Source: Methanothrix sp.
GTDB lineage: Archaea; Halobacteriota; Methanosarcinia; Methanotrichales; Methanotrichaceae
Direction: 5' to 3'
DNA length: 35,899 nt
NCBI GenBank assembly: GCA_026394565.1
Contig: JAPKYA010000076.1
Span: 1 to 35,899, forward strand
This document shows positions 33,095-35,899 of this stretch, one piece after another. The position numbers and the translations under genes are program-made. The notes below the pieces were generated by a model, which ran no database searches, was not told where the DNA came from, and saw only the letters and a list, made by a program, of their open reading frames with translations. Every line of letters starts with the position of its first letter. Position 1 is the first letter of the stretch.

Positions 33095-33562
33095 TTGGTA
33101 CTGGTTACATTGGCGTTGATTTGGGTTTTCGCGGCGCCGGCCTGTGCAGGAGCAAATGAAACCTCTATCGATTGGTTCATGAAAGGTCTGGATCTCTACA
33201 ACCATGAAAAATTCAATGAGTCACTGCAAGCTTACAATAGGGCTCTCGAGCTGGACCCTAATGATTTCGAGGCCTGGAACAATAAAGGAATTGACGAGGG
33301 TCTTTTAGGAAGGTACGACGAGGCTCTGAAGTCTTTTGGGAATGCAGTGGCCATCAATGAGTCTTATGCCGAGGCCTGGTACAATATGGGAGTCATTTAC
33401 GACTTTAAGGGTTACTACTATACAGCCGTCCAGGCATACAAGAGAGCCACTCAGATCAATCCTTCCTATCAAAAGGCACTGGTGAGAAGAAGTGTCGATA
33501 CGGATGTGGTAATGTCCCGTTCGCTCTCCTGCGCCTGTCAGGATCAGATCGTTATGGTCTAG
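33095..33562 (+). CDS. Short secreted TPR protein, uncertain start
   Basis: A signal-peptide-like start (LVLVTLALIWVFAAPACAGANE) and three to four TPR units: SIDWFMKGLDLYNHEKFNESLQAYNRALEL, DFEAWNNKGIDEGLLGRYDEALKSFGNAVAI, AEAWYNMGVIYDFKGYYYTAVQAYKRATQI. The last 25 residues (SRSLSCACQDQIVMV) look unlike TPR, hinting at a truncated end. The only standard start in a good place is TTG 33095. A strong GGAGGG (33055-33060) sits far upstream, before an in-frame ATA at 33065, so the original start may have been lost. Paralogous to 27278-27952. Confidence 0.65.
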   Translation: MVLVTLALIWVFAAPACAGANETSIDWFMKGLDLYNHEKFNESLQAYNRALELDPNDFEAWNNKGIDEGLLGRYDEALKSFGNAVAINESYAEAWYNMGVIYDFKGYYYTAVQAYKRATQINPSYQKALVRRSVDTDVVMSRSLSCACQDQIVMV

Positions 33563-33563
33563 A

Positions 33564-33985
33564 CTAGGACAGGCCACTGCCGCCCATTCCTATCGGTATC
33601 TGGCTGATGTCTCCCACCCAAGGCAGTGCTACTGACGCAGCCGTATAGCTGGAGATGTCGGGATTGATCCACATGGCTTGGAAATCGGATCGCAAAGAGA
33701 TATTTCCATTGCTCACCTGCAAGAGGTCGCCTTTGATCGATCCGCCTGCTGCGTCATAGGTCCCCCTCAGCCGGCTGGAAAATTGCCCTGTGTCCTTGAG
33801 GGCGGTCAGGACCATGGTGACCCTGCCCCCTTCCACTGAACCGATAACAATGGCATTCCAGGCCTGGCCGCTATCTGGTTCGTACTTGGCCCGGCCGTAG
33901 AGGTCGCTGCCGTCCTGGTTGAGGACCATGATCACCTGGCCGCTCTCAATTCCCGTTACCTACCAGATGTAGCTCAGATTGGGAA
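33564..33985 (-). pseudogene. Broken paralogue of the secreted protein at 34090-34788
   Basis: The frame LNQDGSDLYGRAKYEP, QAMWINPDISSYTAA, IPIGMGGSG matches LNQEGSDLYGQAKFEP, SAMWINPDTSSYIPA, VPPGMGGSG of the neighbour. Upstream in the same frame the conserved LSYIW is followed by a TAG codon where the neighbour has Ser, then VTGIESGQV. Before that a perfect 22-bp tandem duplication (33964-34007) shifts the frame. Signal peptide and N-terminal part are missing. The longest intact frame is 33564-33935. Probably a decayed tandem duplicate. Confidence 0.7.
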
Positions 33986-34007
33986 CAGATGTAGCTCAGA
34001 TTGGGAA
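33964..34007. repeat. Perfect 22-bp tandem duplication
   Basis: CAGATGTAGCTCAGATTGGG plus AA occurs twice head to tail (33964-33985 and 33986-34007). It corresponds to the codons of PNLSYIW in the broken secreted-protein gene and disrupts its frame. Confidence 0.9.
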
Positions 34008-34089
34008 CGAAGCTATATCAGTTCGCTTCCTGAAAAAAATGAAAAAATATTCTGCGACTCAATTTCTCTGCGCCCTTGATGCTCTTGAT

Positions 34090-34788
34090 CTAGATTCCGC
34101 CGCTTCCGCCCATGCCGGGTGGAACGCCGCTCAGATCGCCGCCGGGTCCGATCTTATCCTTGTATTGGCGAACGTCAACGAACCTTGAGGCCGGCTTTGC
34201 CGTCTCCGCAGATGCATTCGAGGCAGCAGTGGCGTCAACGGCGGCAGGGGCCGGTGTCTCCACTTTGGGCTCCTCGATGACCGCAGGGATGTAGCTGGAT
34301 GTATCCGGGTTGATCCACATGGCGCTGAAGGTGCCGTTGCCTACCTTCTTTCCGCCGCTGATCTGGGTGAAGTTGCCGTTGATGGTATCATTGGCATAGG
34401 TGCCGGTCATCTTTGTAGTGATGAGCTCTTTGTCCTTCTGGGCGGTCAATGTCAGCTCCACCTCGTTTTCTATGACGGAACCCACGACGTCGGCATTCCA
34501 GGCTTTTCCACCCTCCGGCTCAAACTTGGCCTGGCCGTACAGATCGCTTCCTTCCTGATTGAGGGCCATGGTAATGGAGCCCGTCTCTATTCCAGAGAAC
34601 GACCAGATGTAGTTGAGATTGGGTCCGGAACCGGCCTGTGTGACATTGGCAGCCGTCTCGTTCACCGATATGCTTTCATTCGTCGCAATGGTCTTAGTAA
34701 TACTCGTATTGTTGTCGGTCTGCCCCAGGGACAGGCCGGTGAAGAGAAGAACAAACAATAGGGAAAGGATCATTCTTTTTTTATTCAA
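34090..34788 (-). CDS. Secreted protein of a lineage-specific family
   Basis: A 232-residue protein with signal peptide MNKKRMILSLLFVLLFTGLSLGQ, a Thr/Asn-rich linker, and a beta-rich core: LNYIWSFSGIETGSITMALNQEGSDLYGQAKFEP, VELTLTAQKDKELITTKMTGTYANDTINGNF, FSAMWINPDTSSYIP. A Pro/Ala-rich linker follows and then a C-terminal tag PPGMGGSGGI. TTG 34788 is the start: GGAGG lies 7 nt upstream. No named family is known to me; the beta core looks lipocalin-like. A broken paralogue sharing the GMGGSG end lies just downstream. Confidence 0.75.
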   Translation of the reverse strand: MNKKRMILSLLFVLLFTGLSLGQTDNNTSITKTIATNESISVNETAANVTQAGSGPNLNYIWSFSGIETGSITMALNQEGSDLYGQAKFEPEGGKAWNADVVGSVIENEVELTLTAQKDKELITTKMTGTYANDTINGNFTQISGGKKVGNGTFSAMWINPDTSSYIPAVIEEPKVETPAPAAVDATAASNASAETAKPASRFVDVRQYKDKIGPGGDLSGVPPGMGGSGGI

Positions 34789-34921
34789 TAATATGCCTCC
34801 AATATATATCCACTTTTCAGCGATAGGCTTTTCGTCATTTGCCTACAACGCACCTCAGTTAATCCTTCTCCTTTATAAGCTTTTCACATGCACATATACT
34901 TGTGTAGTCCCGAAACCTTTG

Positions 34922-34930
34922 ACTTTATAT
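34922..34930 (+). promoter_or_regulatory. Transposase TATA box
   Basis: CTTTATATA matches the archaeal box A consensus and lies about 20 bp before the transposase ATG with no Shine-Dalgarno, so the transcript is likely leaderless. Confidence 0.5.
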
Positions 34931-34945
34931 ACCCACCAATGTGGC

Positions 34946-35899
34946 ATGGGAAAGAAGAATAAAGTCGTAAAGCTAACAGAGAGGAAGATCAGATATATCA
35001 TTCGGGCCAAAAAGAGAGGCGAGAGCACCAAAAGAATCGCGCAGGATATGAAGTTGAGTCCGTCCTCTGTGAAGCGTGTCTGGATGCACTGGACGAAAAC
35101 CAAGATGCCCCTAAACATTAAGAAATTTGGAAGAAAGAAGAAGACCCTGGATGAAGAGTCAGTTAAGCTGATACTTGAAGTCCACAAAGAGCAAAATTTG
35201 GGCGCAAGACGGCTGGAAAGGATCATTGATTTCACGCACGGAAAGCATATCCCGCATAACGCTATTCATAAGGAACTGCTATCTCATGGCTTGGCCAATG
35301 TGAACCGCAACAAATCGAAGCGCAGAAAACCCTGGATTCGGTTCGAACGCAAGCACAGCCTGTCCATGGTGCATCTGGATTGGCATACAAGCATTCACGA
35401 TGGGAAAAAGGTGTTCGTCTGCGCGGTCCTTGATGATAGTTCGCGGCGCATTCTCGCGGGCGGAGAGTTCGATGCGGAAACAACAGATAACGCCTTACAG
35501 CTCCTCAAAGAAGCTATGGGCAGATTCGGCTGGCTGACAAGTATTAGAGAGGTTTTGACCGATAGAGGGACCCAATTCTATGCCAACAAGCGAGACAAGA
35601 ATGGCGATGCAGATAGCAGATTTGAAGACTTTCTTGAGGAGAATAAAATCAAACACATCAAAGCTCGCGTCAAGCATCCTCAGACAAATGGAAAACTGGA
35701 AAAATGGAACGACACTTATGAACGTAACAGGTTTAGGTTCGAAAATTTTGACAATTTAATGAATTGGTATAATACAGTTAGATTTCATGAATCGCTTGAT
35801 ACAAAATGGTATCTACAGACGCCAGATATCGCATTCTGGTCAAGGCTGCCGGAAGGATGCAAATTGGGAATGTTCATGAATCGGATGGAGACTGAATTA
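34946..35899 (+). CDS. DDE transposase (integrase core), 3'-incomplete
   Basis: A frame of 318 codons from ATG 34946 runs open to the window end. The N-terminal 60 residues are basic with a helix-turn-helix (ESTKRIAQDMKLSPSSVKRVW). The integrase core has D145 in MVHLDWHTSIHDGKK, D206 in VLTDRGTQF and E252 in HPQTNGKLEKW, a complete DDE triad with the 35-45 residue spacing of the rve domain. The C-terminus continues with NWYNTVRFHESL. No disruption is visible, so the element may be active. The stop codon is outside the window. Confidence 0.9.
   Translation, partial: MGKKNKVVKLTERKIRYIIRAKKRGESTKRIAQDMKLSPSSVKRVWMHWTKTKMPLNIKKFGRKKKTLDEESVKLILEVHKEQNLGARRLERIIDFTHGKHIPHNAIHKELLSHGLANVNRNKSKRRKPWIRFERKHSLSMVHLDWHTSIHDGKKVFVCAVLDDSSRRILAGGEFDAETTDNALQLLKEAMGRFGWLTSIREVLTDRGTQFYANKRDKNGDADSRFEDFLEENKIKHIKARVKHPQTNGKLEKWNDTYERNRFRFENFDNLMNWYNTVRFHESLDTKWYLQTPDIAFWSRLPEGCKLGMFMNRMETEL

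Larger units (their letters stand above)
34901..35899 (+). mobile_element. IS481-like insertion sequence, cut by window end
   Basis: The transposase gene is preceded by a likely left terminus beginning TGTGTAGTCCCGAAACC at 34901, the TGT start typical of IS481-type inverted repeats. The right end and the target duplication are beyond the window, so boundary and family are provisional. Confidence 0.7.

Noticed and set aside
33936-33963. In-frame TAG as pyrrolysine in the secreted paralogue
   Set aside because: The position is not a methylamine methyltransferase site, the N-terminus is also frame-shifted, and Methanothrix-type organisms are not known to use pyrrolysine; decay explains it better.
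34873-35677. Minus-strand frames of 60-120 codons at the right end
   Set aside because: They are antisense to the transposase with a full DDE triad.

Overview
The window reads as chromosomal DNA of an acetate-using methanogenic archaeon of the Methanothrix (Methanosaeta) type. The evidence is a tRNA-dependent cysteine pathway enzyme (SepCysS), archaeal NAC, an ADP-dependent sugar kinase, methanogen-restricted DUF2117 and DUF2098 proteins, many short-spaced or leaderless starts behind archaeal TATA boxes, and several secreted TPR and small proteins. The genus is inferred from gene content; no rRNA is present to confirm it.

Layout. (1) 37-9078, minus strand: a type I-B CRISPR-Cas locus in two blocks. 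The adaptation block is cas1-cas2-cas4 (9078 to 6926). The interference block is cas8b-cas7-cas5-cas3 (6273 to 297), followed at once by a lone HicB-like antitoxin. No cas6 and no intact array are visible. Between the blocks lie two atypical tRNA genes (UUC and UAA anticodons) and a pair of decayed repeats ending in the ATTGAAA-type crRNA handle, preceded by a TATA box. This could be a relic array or a CreA-like regulatory RNA. (2) 9216-11670, plus strand: an operon of an ArsR repressor, a winged-helix/Fe-S fusion protein, and DsrE-DsrF-DsrH (TusDCB-like) sulfur-relay subunits. (3) 11864-17013, minus strand: SNF2 helicase plus SWIM zinc-finger protein (overlapping stop/start), then PspA-PspAA. 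(4) 17119-19671: small genes, toxin-antitoxin debris (hicB, a PIN toxin with a DUF104 antitoxin, a hicA remnant), dispersed intergenic repeats, and a small regulator gene whose 5' part is a diverged copy of the 3' end of aroA fused in frame to a winged-helix domain. (5) 19671-22208: methyltransferase, VOC protein and AroA. (6) 22521-26688: ADP-dependent kinase, a four-gene cluster of methanogen proteins of unknown role (DUF2117, DUF2098, an unknown protein, a zinc ribbon), a YkgJ-like cysteine-cluster protein and a YgjP-like metallopeptidase. (7) 26785-34788: secreted and TPR proteins, nac with an HD phosphohydrolase, a glycerophosphodiesterase with a Cys-rich tail, SepCysS, and a secreted-protein paralogue pair of which one is broken. 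(8) 34901 to the right edge: an IS481-like insertion sequence cut by the window end.

How the parts fit. The Cas genes form a Cascade-Cas3 effector plus a spacer-acquisition set, but processing (cas6) and guides must come from elsewhere. The ArsR/Fe-S/DsrEFH operon looks like a redox- or metal-controlled sulfur-transfer unit, fitting an organism that makes Cys-tRNA through SepCysS and has a heavy Fe-S demand. The most unusual items are the aroA-fragment/HTH chimera, the degenerate repeat pair between the cas blocks, the two odd tRNAs, and the HTH/Fe-S protein with its DsrEFH partners. All functional statements rest on motif recognition by eye; no database search was run.
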